Below are positions 7,349 through 14,739 of a stretch of 16,454 bases of DNA, one piece after another; position 1 is the stretch's first letter; every line of letters begins with the position of its first letter. Under the pieces are notes generated by a model. It was not told where the DNA came from, ran no database searches, and saw only the letters and a list, made by a program, of their open reading frames with translations. Both the position numbers and the translations under genes were made by a program. The DNA comes from Candidatus Bathycorpusculum fermentans (GTDB lineage Archaea; Thermoproteota; Bathyarchaeia; Bathyarchaeales; Bathycorpusculaceae): positions 1 to 16,454 of the forward strand of contig WRGM01000148.1 in the NCBI GenBank assembly GCA_009787175.1. Reading direction: 5' to 3'.

Positions 7349-8674
7349 ATGGTTTATCCATCCATGCATTCCTCTACGAAGACAGAGTACGTAGTCAATG
7401 TACGTATCACTCATAAAACTGCACGCGTTCCCCTAATGGAAGCGGTAGTATTCAAAGACAAAGAACAAGCGCTAGCTGAATTACACACTATGGAAAACGT
7501 TACGGAATGCCTAATTCTACAAACTTGCAACCGTATTGAATTATACATTGTAAGTGAAGAAGGCGAAAAAACATCAAAAATCATCAAACAATATTTGGCA
7601 AGCCGTGCATCGCTTCATTACGAAGAAGTCTTCGAGGCAATAGAAATAGCCCTTAATCATGATGCATATAGACATCTGCTGAAAATAACTGCAGGTTTAG
7701 AATCAATGATTATTGGTGAAGAGCAGATTCTTAATCAAGTTTGGGATGCATATTTAGAGGCTGAGAAAGCCAAATGTACGGGTTCAATTCTTAAACATTT
7801 GTTTAATCGCGCAATGACTGTTGGGCATCGGATTAGGGATGTTACGGGTATTAATAAGGGGGCTGTTTCGGTTGGTTCAGCAGCAGTGGCATTAGCAGCT
7901 AATTTACTGAATAATTTAGATGATAAAAAAATTCTTGTTATGGGTGCTGGTGAAATTGGTACTCTAGTTGCTAAGGCTTTGGCTAGGCGTTGTTTGAGTC
8001 CTATTTTTATTGCTAATCGTACTTATGCTCGTGCGGTTACGTTGGCTGAGGATTTGTCGGGGAGGGCTGTGAATTTTGACAAGTTTCCTGAGATTCTTGT
8101 GGATGCGGATGTGGTTATTTGTGCTACGTCTGCGCCGCATATTTTGTTGTCTAAGGATATTGTTTCTTGTAGTATGCGGCAGCGTGTTAATAGAGCTGGT
8201 TTGATTATTATTGATCTTTCTAATCCTCGTAATGTTGAGAAGGCTGTTGAGGCTGTTTTAGGTGTGAGGCTTTATTCTATTGATGATTTGCAGCTTATTG
8301 CTGAGAAGAATTTGGCTGAGCGTCAGAAGTGTGTTGATATTGCGTGTCGTATGATTGATGATGAGTTAGTTATTCTTGATGATGATTTGAAAAAGCTCTC
8401 TGTGCGGTTGATTATTTCTTCGCTTTTGTCTAATGCTGAGCAGATAAGGCAGGTTGAGTTGGCTAAGGCTATTGATATGTTAGGTGAGGATGTTGATGAT
8501 AGGAAGCGTAAGGTTATTGATGATTTGACGAGTGTTCTTCTTAAGCAAACGTTTTTACCTGTTATTGAGAATTTACGTGTAGCGGCTAGTAATGATGATA
8601 GGGAATTGATAGGTATTGCTATAAAATTGTTTGATAAATTGGGAAAGACTGGGGCTGATGTTAAAAATGTTTGA
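7349..8674 (+). CDS. hemA: Glutamyl-tRNA reductase
   Basis: First step of the C5 pathway: NADPH-dependent reduction of glutamyl-tRNA to glutamate-1-semialdehyde. The 441-residue product has the catalytic-domain motif LILQTCNRIELY with Cys60, ITAGLESMIIGEEQILNQV at about 113-131, the AVSVGSAAVALAANL link, the NADPH-binding KILVMGAGEIGTLVAKAL with GAGEIG at 199-204, FIANRTYARA at 220-229 and a C-terminal helical dimerisation part. It opens the rightward operon and diverges from the leftward genes that encode the next enzymes. Start is uncertain: ATG at 7349 gives the longest frame, but no Shine-Dalgarno motif precedes it and the likely box A is only about ten bases upstream. The ATG at 7364, about 26 bases from that box, would suit a leaderless transcript and leaves the conserved VVNVRITHKTARVPL region intact. 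The base bias changes from A+C to G+T within the gene. Confidence 0.96.
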   Translation: MVYPSMHSSTKTEYVVNVRITHKTARVPLMEAVVFKDKEQALAELHTMENVTECLILQTCNRIELYIVSEEGEKTSKIIKQYLASRASLHYEEVFEAIEIALNHDAYRHLLKITAGLESMIIGEEQILNQVWDAYLEAEKAKCTGSILKHLFNRAMTVGHRIRDVTGINKGAVSVGSAAVALAANLLNNLDDKKILVMGAGEIGTLVAKALARRCLSPIFIANRTYARAVTLAEDLSGRAVNFDKFPEILVDADVVICATSAPHILLSKDIVSCSMRQRVNRAGLIIIDLSNPRNVEKAVEAVLGVRLYSIDDLQLIAEKNLAERQKCVDIACRMIDDELVILDDDLKKLSVRLIISSLLSNAEQIRQVELAKAIDMLGEDVDDRKRKVIDDLTSVLLKQTFLPVIENLRVAASNDDRELIGIAIKLFDKLGKTGADVKNV

Positions 8675-9728
8675 TAATGTTGGTTTAATTTTGATTGGGC
8701 ATGGTAGTAAATTGCCTCATAATCGTGCGAATCTTGAAAATATAGCTTCTATGATTCGTAGTCATGGTAAATTCAAAGTGGTTGATATCGCATTTATGGT
8801 GCGTGATACTCCGACTGTTAATGAGGCTGTTGATATAGTTGTTAAGCAGGGTGTATCGAAAATTGTGTTAATTCCCGCTTTTCTTGCGGCGGGTGTTCAT
8901 ACTACTGAGGATATTCCTGGCCTTATTGGTGTAAAGGAGAGAGAGTCTATGTTGAGGGCTAAGGGTGTTGAGTTGTTGTATGGTGAGCCGATAGGTAGTG
9001 ATGAGCGTGTTGCTGATATTTTAGAGGAAAAAGCTTTCAAGGCTTTAGGTTTTGAGGTAAAGAAAGATGGCGAAATTTTGGATGCTTACTCTGTTTTTGT
9101 GTCAGGTAAGATAGTAGATAAAAGTATGATGCTTATTCGTCAGGCTATCGGTGATGACTTAGCAAAACTGCCTAAGGATAAAATTCCTATAGTTGAGCGT
9201 GTTGTTCATACAACTGCTGATCCAGAGTTTGCTAAGCTTTTAGCAATTAGCGATGATGCCGTTAACGCTGGTGTAGCGGCTATTAAGGCTGGGGCAAAGG
9301 TTGTAACTGATGTTAAAATGGTAAAGGCAGGGATAAATGCTGCACGGCTAAAAAAGTTTGGTAGTACCATTTATACCTATATGAATGATGAGCGTGCTAT
9401 GGCTCTTGCTAAGCAGGAAGGGTTAACTCGTTCTGCGGCTGCTATGCGTTTAGCTATTAAAGACGGTTTAGATGGCGCAATTATTCTCATAGGTAACGCT
9501 CCAACGGTCGTGTTTGAGTTAGCTGAGCAAATTGAGGCCGGTAAAGTGAGGCCTGCTTTAATAGTTGCTGTTCCCGTTGGTTTTGTAGGAGCAGCGGAGT
9601 CTAAGGAAGTTGTTGAAAAACTCTCTATTCCATATGTGGTAACTCGTGGTAGAAGAGGTGGCAGTACCATTGCTGTTGCCATTTTCAATGCTCTGCTTAC
9701 GCTTGCTGAGGGTAAGCTTTACGGTTAA
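8667..9728 (+). CDS. cbiX-cbiC: Fusion of sirohydrochlorin cobaltochelatase (CbiX) and cobalt-precorrin-8 methylmutase (CbiC)
   Basis: Two enzymes in one chain of 353 residues. Residues 1-125 match the short archaeal CbiX: LILIGHGSKLPHNRANL with His12, then IVLIPAFLAAGVHTTEDIPG with His78; these correspond to the two metal-site histidines of CbiXS, which inserts cobalt into sirohydrochlorin. Residues of about 145-345 match CbiC/CobH, which moves a methyl from C11 to C12 to give cobyrinate: GKIVDKSMMLIR, VERVVHTTADPEFAKL with the expected catalytic His181, VTDVKMVKAGI, LIGNAPTVVFEL and VPVGFVGAAESKE. I chose ATG 8667, which overlaps the hemA stop by 8 nt; ATG 8658 is possible. The fusion joins the first and last steps of the cobalt-containing part of the pathway. 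Chelatase and mutase assignments are secure by motif; the benefit of linkage is unknown. Confidence 0.92.
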   Translation: MFDNVGLILIGHGSKLPHNRANLENIASMIRSHGKFKVVDIAFMVRDTPTVNEAVDIVVKQGVSKIVLIPAFLAAGVHTTEDIPGLIGVKERESMLRAKGVELLYGEPIGSDERVADILEEKAFKALGFEVKKDGEILDAYSVFVSGKIVDKSMMLIRQAIGDDLAKLPKDKIPIVERVVHTTADPEFAKLLAISDDAVNAGVAAIKAGAKVVTDVKMVKAGINAARLKKFGSTIYTYMNDERAMALAKQEGLTRSAAAMRLAIKDGLDGAIILIGNAPTVVFELAEQIEAGKVRPALIVAVPVGFVGAAESKEVVEKLSIPYVVTRGRRGGSTIAVAIFNALLTLAEGKLYG

Positions 9729-9740
9729 AGGGTGACTAAA

Positions 9741-10841
9741 ATGGTCAGGTTCTTAAAGTATGGTATAACAACCGGTGCTTCTGCTGCGGCTGCGGCTAAG
9801 GCTGCAGTAATAGCTGCTCTTAAGGAGCCGGTGGACTATGTAGTTATTCCTACGCCTATTGGTTTGCGTTTTGAGGTTGCTGTAAAGTCTAGTAGACGGC
9901 TTTCTGAGGGTTCTGGGGAGGCTGTTGTTGTTAAGGATGCTGGGCAGGATATAGATGCTACGGATAAAATGGAGATTGTAGCGTCTGTTAAAATTGTTGA
10001 TGGCGAAAGTATTGTTGTTAATAGTGGTGTGGGCGTGGGTGTGGTTACTAAGCATGGTTTGCAGGTTCCTGTTGGTGAGGGCGCTATTAATCCTGTTCCG
10101 AAAATGATGATAATTAACGCTGTAAAAGAGGTTCTTCCTAACGGTAAGGGTGTGGAGATAGTTATCAGTGCGCCTGATGGGATAAATATTGCAAAGAAGA
10201 CAACGAATGCAAAATTGGGTGTTAAGGGTGGCATTTCTATCCTTGGGACAACTGGTGTTGTAAAGCCCTTGTCTCTTGAGGCGTGCCGGCGTTCTCTGGT
10301 GCCGCAAATTGACGTTGCTCTCGCTCATGGTTATAAGCGACTAGTTTTCGTTCCCGGTAACATAGGTGAAAAGATTGCCCGAGAAGTTTTCCATGTTCCT
10401 GAAGACGCTATCGTTCAAACAGGTGACTTTGTAGGTTACATGTTAGATAAAGCTGTTGAGAGAAATGTTGAAGAAATAATATTTATTGGTCATTCTGGCA
10501 AAATAGTAAAGCTAGCTGCAAACATTTTCAACACGCATCATAAAGTTGGTGATGCACGCAATGAAGTCATAGCATCATATGCAGGCGCAGTTGGAGCCTC
10601 TTCTCAAATAGTTAATCAGCTATTACTAGCTAACACATCTGATGAGGCATCAAAAATTCTGTTACCCACAGGGTTTTTGGAGAAAACATATGATAGAATC
10701 GCTATGCGTGTTAATCAACGTGTAAGTGATAGAGTGGATAATAAACTGAAAATAAGCATAGTCATCGTTGCTATGGACGGCAAAGTTTTAGGTATGGACA
10801 ATAACGCTAAGGAGAACAAACCGTGGTTAAACTTAACATAA
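9741..10841 (+). CDS. cbiD: Cobalt-precorrin-5B C1-methyltransferase
   Basis: Methylates cobalt-precorrin-5B at C1 in the oxygen-independent corrin route. The 366-residue product has the CbiD hallmarks: the N-terminal GITTGASAAAAAKAA, the GVGVVTKHGLQVPVGEGAINPVP-type segment (split GVGVVTKHGLQVPVG and AINPVPKMMI) near residue 100, GISILGTTGVVKPLS near 168, and FVPGNIGEKIA followed by QTGDFVGYMLDKA. In most relatives the N-terminal motif has a Cys (TTGxCA) where this has Ser (TTGASA). I chose ATG 9741, with GGGTGA five bases upstream; the in-frame GTG at 9732 is itself part of that Shine-Dalgarno motif. It lies 12 nt after cbiX-cbiC and its end overlaps cbiE by 19 nt. Strand bias changes from G+T-rich to balanced in the last third. 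Confidence 0.95.
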   Translation: MVRFLKYGITTGASAAAAAKAAVIAALKEPVDYVVIPTPIGLRFEVAVKSSRRLSEGSGEAVVVKDAGQDIDATDKMEIVASVKIVDGESIVVNSGVGVGVVTKHGLQVPVGEGAINPVPKMMIINAVKEVLPNGKGVEIVISAPDGINIAKKTTNAKLGVKGGISILGTTGVVKPLSLEACRRSLVPQIDVALAHGYKRLVFVPGNIGEKIAREVFHVPEDAIVQTGDFVGYMLDKAVERNVEEIIFIGHSGKIVKLAANIFNTHHKVGDARNEVIASYAGAVGASSQIVNQLLLANTSDEASKILLPTGFLEKTYDRIAMRVNQRVSDRVDNKLKISIVIVAMDGKVLGMDNNAKENKPWLNLT

Positions 10842-11497
10842 TAGGCATTGGACCCGGCAGTGCAGAATACATTACTCCCCTCGCCAATAGACTAGTTTTG
10901 GAAGCCCAAATAATAATAGGTGCCCAACGCAGCCTTGACCTATTTAGCCACAACCGCATATCTGGCGAGTTACATGTATTAACAGCTAATAATCTTTCTG
11001 ACCTGCTAAAATACGCTGTTAACTCAGCTAAGGAAGGTAAAAACGTTGTTATATTATCCACAGGTGATCCAGGTTTTTCAGGCTTACTAAAATCCGTTTT
11101 AAATACCAAACTTTTAACGCCTGACGAAGTCAATATAATACCCGGTGTAAGCGCCGTTCAAATATGTGCTGCTAAACTTGGCCTATGCTGGGATGAAATG
11201 TGCTTGTTTACTTTTCACCAAGGTAATGTAAATGATACAAGAAAAACTGAGTTAACAACTTGCCTAAGAGCCAGTAGAGACGTGCTACTTTTTCCTGATG
11301 CGAAGAGTTTTCTGCCAAAAAATATTGCTCTTTATCTTATAAACTCTGGATTTAACCCAAACACTCCTGTATTTATATGTGAAAATTTGACTTTAAGTAA
11401 TGAACGTGTTGTTAAGAGTAATTTAGCTGATGTTTCAACAGCTGATTTTGCCTCTCTATGTGTAATGGTTATCAAAGCGAAACGTGAGGATGAATGA
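10823..11497 (+). CDS. cbiE: Cobalt-precorrin-7 C5-methyltransferase
   Basis: Tetrapyrrole SAM methylase of the CbiE type, 224 residues, acting at C5 of the macrocycle beside CbiT. Motifs: LNIIGIGPGSAEYITP at the N-terminus (SAM-site Gly-rich loop), AQIIIGAQRSLDLF near residue 28, VVILSTGDPGFSGLLKSV near 73, and VNIIPGVSAVQICAAKLGLCWDE near 102, the last being characteristic of CbiE among these related enzymes. GTG start at 10823 has GGAG eight bases upstream, within the 3' end of cbiD. In many genomes CbiE and CbiT are fused; here they are separate but adjacent, with six bases between them, consistent with joint action. Confidence 0.93.
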   Translation: MVKLNIIGIGPGSAEYITPLANRLVLEAQIIIGAQRSLDLFSHNRISGELHVLTANNLSDLLKYAVNSAKEGKNVVILSTGDPGFSGLLKSVLNTKLLTPDEVNIIPGVSAVQICAAKLGLCWDEMCLFTFHQGNVNDTRKTELTTCLRASRDVLLFPDAKSFLPKNIALYLINSGFNPNTPVFICENLTLSNERVVKSNLADVSTADFASLCVMVIKAKREDE

Positions 11498-11503
11498 TGT
11501 ATA

Positions 11504-12118
11504 ATGGTAAATATTTGGAATTATAAAACCCCTGGCGTACCTGATGAACACTTTTTTGTAGATGAAAACGTGCCAGGTCCAACTAAAGAGGAAGTACGTG
11601 TTTTAACAATCTCCAAAAGCCGCTTAAATGAAGGCGATGTCGTTATTGATGTTGGCTGCGGTACTGGCGGTTTAACTGTTGAAGCGGCCATGCAAGTTGG
11701 TAGCAATGGAAAAGTTTATGCTCTTGACGATGACGCCGTCGCGGTGGCTTTAACTCAACGTAATGTTGAAAAATTTGGTGTTAACGATAGAGTTATTGTT
11801 AAGCTAGGAGTTGCTCCTATAGGTTTGTCTGATTTTCCTCTGGCAGATGCTATATTAGTTGGGGGAACTGCTGATTTGAGAGCGATTCTCTGTGCTGTTA
11901 ATGCAAAGCTTAGATCAGGTGGACGTGTTGTTGTTAATGCTATTCTTTTAGAAACTGCTGTTGTGGCGGTTGATGAGCTTAGATGTTTGGGTTTTGAAAA
12001 TATTGATGTTACGCATGTTTCTGTATCTAAGGGAAAGCAGATTAAAAGTGGTACTATGATGTTAGCAAGAAATCCTATTACCATAGTTTCAGCGGTAAAA
12101 AGTTTAGGTGACATATAA
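11504..12118 (+). CDS. cbiT: Cobalt-precorrin-6B C15-methyltransferase (decarboxylating)
   Basis: Class I Rossmann-fold methyltransferase that methylates C15 and decarboxylates the C12 acetate side chain. The 204-residue protein opens with WNYKTPGVPDEHFF and VPGPTKEEVRVLTISKSRL, the N-terminal signature of CbiT, followed by the SAM motif VVIDVGCGTGGLTVEAA near residue 47, VYALDDDAVAV and ADAILVGGTADL. Unlike the other corrin methylases here it belongs to a different fold, matching CbiT. Start ATG 11504 lies six bases after the cbiE stop; a GAGGA lies 13 bases upstream, a loose spacing. Coding strand is G+T-rich again, unlike cbiE. Confidence 0.94.
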   Translation: MVNIWNYKTPGVPDEHFFVDENVPGPTKEEVRVLTISKSRLNEGDVVIDVGCGTGGLTVEAAMQVGSNGKVYALDDDAVAVALTQRNVEKFGVNDRVIVKLGVAPIGLSDFPLADAILVGGTADLRAILCAVNAKLRSGGRVVVNAILLETAVVAVDELRCLGFENIDVTHVSVSKGKQIKSGTMMLARNPITIVSAVKSLGDI

Positions 12119-12119
12119 T

Positions 12120-12890
12120 TTGACAGGTAAATTTATTGGAATTGGTGTGGGTCCCGGTGATCCTGAGTTAATTACCCTTAAAGCAGTAAAAGCTCTACAA
12201 GCAGCTGATATAATCTGTATCCCAAAAGCTGATGTTGATAAGCCTAGTCTTGCAGTAACCATGATACAGCCTGTTCTTAATGCTCGAGCTGTTAAGCCTG
12301 AAATGCTTGAACTCATTTTTCCTATGACTAAAGATGACCTTGCTAATCAGGAGCTTTGGAATAAAAACGCAGACATCATAGCTCAAAGAGTAAATAGTGG
12401 TAAAATAGTGGTTTTTATAACTCTTGGAGATCCCATGTTTTATAGCACATTTATTTACCTCTATCAAAGCCTACAAAATAGGCATCCCCATATAACGCTT
12501 GAAATTATTCCCGGCATTAGCGCTTTTAACGCGTGTGCAACAAGTGCAAAGCTTCCTATAGCTGAAAAAGATGAACTTGTAACAGTTATCCCTTCAGATC
12601 TTAATGAAAAACTAGTTGAAGAAGCCGCTAAATATTCTGAAAATCTTGTTTTCATAAAATGCGCTTACCGCCTAAAAGAGCTAATTCCCGCATTAAAGCG
12701 ATCAGGATTTACCGAAAATAGCACTATAGCCATAGTCCGCCGTTGCAGCATGCCAAACCAAACAGTCTCTATAGGCAAACTCTGCGATGCGGCAAATTGG
12801 ACTATTAGTGAGGATTACTTTACAATAGCTATTGTTAAAAAACAATGCTTCACAAACAATAACAACAACAAAGGGGAGGTATGTGAGTGA
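12120..12890 (+). CDS. cbiL: Cobalt-precorrin-2 C20-methyltransferase
   Basis: Methylates cobalt-factor II/cobalt-precorrin-2 at C20, the first methylation after cobalt insertion. The 256-residue product has KFIGIGVGPGDPELITLKA at residues 4-22, the CbiL-typical ADIICIPKADVDKPSLA near 33, VVFITLGDPMFYSTFIYL near 95 and EIIPGISAFNACATSAKLP near 124. I prefer the TTG at 12120, one base after the cbiT stop (TAA-T-TTG, the same arrangement as hemB/hemL), with AGGTGA eight bases upstream; the in-frame GTG at 12108 lies inside that ribosome-binding motif. The C-terminal tail ends in an Asn-rich stretch that overlaps the strong GGGGAGG of cbiF. Confidence 0.93.
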   Translation: MTGKFIGIGVGPGDPELITLKAVKALQAADIICIPKADVDKPSLAVTMIQPVLNARAVKPEMLELIFPMTKDDLANQELWNKNADIIAQRVNSGKIVVFITLGDPMFYSTFIYLYQSLQNRHPHITLEIIPGISAFNACATSAKLPIAEKDELVTVIPSDLNEKLVEEAAKYSENLVFIKCAYRLKELIPALKRSGFTENSTIAIVRRCSMPNQTVSIGKLCDAANWTISEDYFTIAIVKKQCFTNNNNNKGEVCE

Positions 12891-13654
12891 ATAAAGTTGT
12901 AATAATTGGAGCCGGTTCAGGGGATCCTGAATTAATAACTTTAAAAGGTAAACGCTATCTTGAACAAGCTGACATTGTTGTCTACACAGGGTCTCTTTTA
13001 AATCCAGAATACTTAAAATATGCTAAACCAACTGCGCAGCTCTATGATAGCGCAAAAATGGGTCTACCTGAAATGCTAAAAGTTATAGTTGACGGCATTA
13101 GAGCAGATAAACATGTGGTGCGTCTTCATGATGGTGACCCAAGTTTTTACGGTGCAATTCAAGAATTAATGACTGGTCTTGACAAAGAGGGTATAGAGTA
13201 TTTTCGTATTCCCGGCATTAGCTGCTTACTTGGCGGCGCAGCAGCGTTGAATAGAGAATTAACCCTGCCTAATATCTCACAAACAGTTATAATCACCCGT
13301 CCTGAAGGCAGAACACCTGTTCCTGAAGCTGAAAGCATAAGCAAACTAGCTCAGCATCAGGCAACTATGGTAATTTTCCTCGGAACACCACATATCGCAA
13401 AAGTTATGGTTGAACTGCAAAAAGGCGGCTACCCAAAAGATACACCGGTATCTGTTGTGTATAAAGCAACGTGGCCTGAGCAAAAAATTGTTAAGGGCAC
13501 TATTGTCGATATTGTAGAAAAAATAAGAGCTGAGGGAATTACTGAGACCGCCTTGATTTTTGTAGGCAAAGTCTTAGATCCAAAAGCCTATGACCTATCC
13601 AAATTGTATGATCCAACATTTACCACAGGCTTTCGTAAAGGTGCAGACACTTAA
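12887..13654 (+). CDS. cbiF: Cobalt-precorrin-4 C11-methyltransferase
   Basis: Tetrapyrrole methylase acting at C11, 255 residues. Motifs: VVIIGAGSGDPELITLKGKR at the N-terminus (usually GAGPGDP), ADIVVYTGSLLNPEYL near residue 27, VVRLHDGDPSFYGAIQE near 77, FRIPGISCLLGGAAALN near 105 and TVIITRPEGRTPVPEAESI near 132; the EGRTPVPE motif is diagnostic for CbiF/CobM. Start is GTG overlapping the cbiL stop as GTGA, with GGGGAGG seven bases upstream, the best ribosome binding site in the operon. The end overlaps cbiG as TAATG. Confidence 0.96.
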   Translation: MNKVVIIGAGSGDPELITLKGKRYLEQADIVVYTGSLLNPEYLKYAKPTAQLYDSAKMGLPEMLKVIVDGIRADKHVVRLHDGDPSFYGAIQELMTGLDKEGIEYFRIPGISCLLGGAAALNRELTLPNISQTVIITRPEGRTPVPEAESISKLAQHQATMVIFLGTPHIAKVMVELQKGGYPKDTPVSVVYKATWPEQKIVKGTIVDIVEKIRAEGITETALIFVGKVLDPKAYDLSKLYDPTFTTGFRKGADT

Positions 13655-14739
13655 TGTTCCCTAAGGGTGTAGCCGTTATTGCTATAACACGGCATGGAGT
13701 AGAAACAGCCTTAAACATAGAGCGCGCTCTTGCAGCTGAGGGTTTAACAGTTTCTGTTTATGCTCCTAAAAAACACATCCAACCCGGAGCATATCCGTTA
13801 GAGGGAAAATTTAGCGATTTTATAAAAGAAAATTATGATAAATTGGACGCTATAGTCGCAGTTATGGCAACAGGTATTATAATTCGCACAGTTGCCCCGT
13901 TTATTGAAAGCAAATTCTCGGATCCCGCCATAATAGGCGTGGATACCACTGGAAAGTTTGTCATAAGTCTCCTCTCTGGACATTATGGCGGAGCTAATGA
14001 TTTAACTAAAATAATCTCTAAAGGTATAGGGGCAACTCCCGTTATTACCACCGCGTCTGATTCTATGGGAAAACAAGGCGTTGACGAACTCGCCAAAGCG
14101 TTACGCTTAACTATTGAAAACCCTAAAAGCCTAACACCCGTTAACGCCGCCATTGTCAATGACGAATCCATTGTACTCGTTCTAGTAGGCGACGTAAAAA
14201 TTCCTACGGAATTGGTTAATGGTTTTGAAATTAAGCACGCCGACAACTGTGCGGAAGCAATGAAAATCGTTAACAGCTATGATGCCGGTGCCATTGTAAC
14301 TAGAGAGCAAATGATAACTATTACCTGTAATAAACCCCTTACAATTCTTAGAGCAAAAAGCATTGTTGTAGGCTTAGGATGCCGTAAGAACTCAACATGT
14401 GAGCATTTAGTTACAGCTATAGAGTCTGCCCTGAAAACAGTTGGCTTACCTGCAAGGCGAATTGACCGGTTTGCAAGTGTAGACATTAAGTGTGACTCTG
14501 CAGCAATGCATAATGCCGCTAAAATATTTAATACACCCCTTGAATTTTTAAGTATCGAAACATTACATAGTCTAAGTCACCCAGATTTATCACCAGACTC
14601 AAAACTGGTCCAAGAAAAAATAGGTGTCGGAGGAGTTTGCGAACGAGCAGCATTAATAATAGCAGGAAAGAATTCAAAATTGATACTCAAAAAAACAATG
14701 TTAAACGGAACAACCATAGCAATAGCCGAGGGCAACTAA
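13654..14739 (+). CDS. cbiG: Cobalt-precorrin-5A hydrolase
   Basis: Opens the delta-lactone of cobalt-precorrin-5A and releases the C20 two-carbon unit as acetaldehyde, the ring-contraction step specific to the oxygen-independent route. The 361-residue product has the three expected parts: an N-terminal domain with VAVMATGIIIRTVAP near residue 69 and LLSGHYGGANDLTKII near 105, a middle linker domain, and a C-terminal domain with GLGCRKNSTCEHL near 240, IETLHSLSHPDLSPDS near 303, KIGVGGVCERAALIIAG near 325 and the closing strand GTTIAIAEGN. The start codon overlaps the cbiF stop. The last 103 bases are shared with the apparent frame of cbiH. The gene contains an A7 run at 14689-14695 in the zero frame (AAA AAA A), 42 bases before its stop codon. 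Confidence 0.95.
   Translation: MFPKGVAVIAITRHGVETALNIERALAAEGLTVSVYAPKKHIQPGAYPLEGKFSDFIKENYDKLDAIVAVMATGIIIRTVAPFIESKFSDPAIIGVDTTGKFVISLLSGHYGGANDLTKIISKGIGATPVITTASDSMGKQGVDELAKALRLTIENPKSLTPVNAAIVNDESIVLVLVGDVKIPTELVNGFEIKHADNCAEAMKIVNSYDAGAIVTREQMITITCNKPLTILRAKSIVVGLGCRKNSTCEHLVTAIESALKTVGLPARRIDRFASVDIKCDSAAMHNAAKIFNTPLEFLSIETLHSLSHPDLSPDSKLVQEKIGVGGVCERAALIIAGKNSKLILKKTMLNGTTIAIAEGN

Noticed and set aside
9753..10328. Open reverse frame of 191 codons opposite cbiD
   Set aside because: cbiD has complete family motifs throughout; the reverse frame gives Asn/Arg/Thr/Leu-rich text with no recognisable domain and arises from the G+T bias of the + strand.
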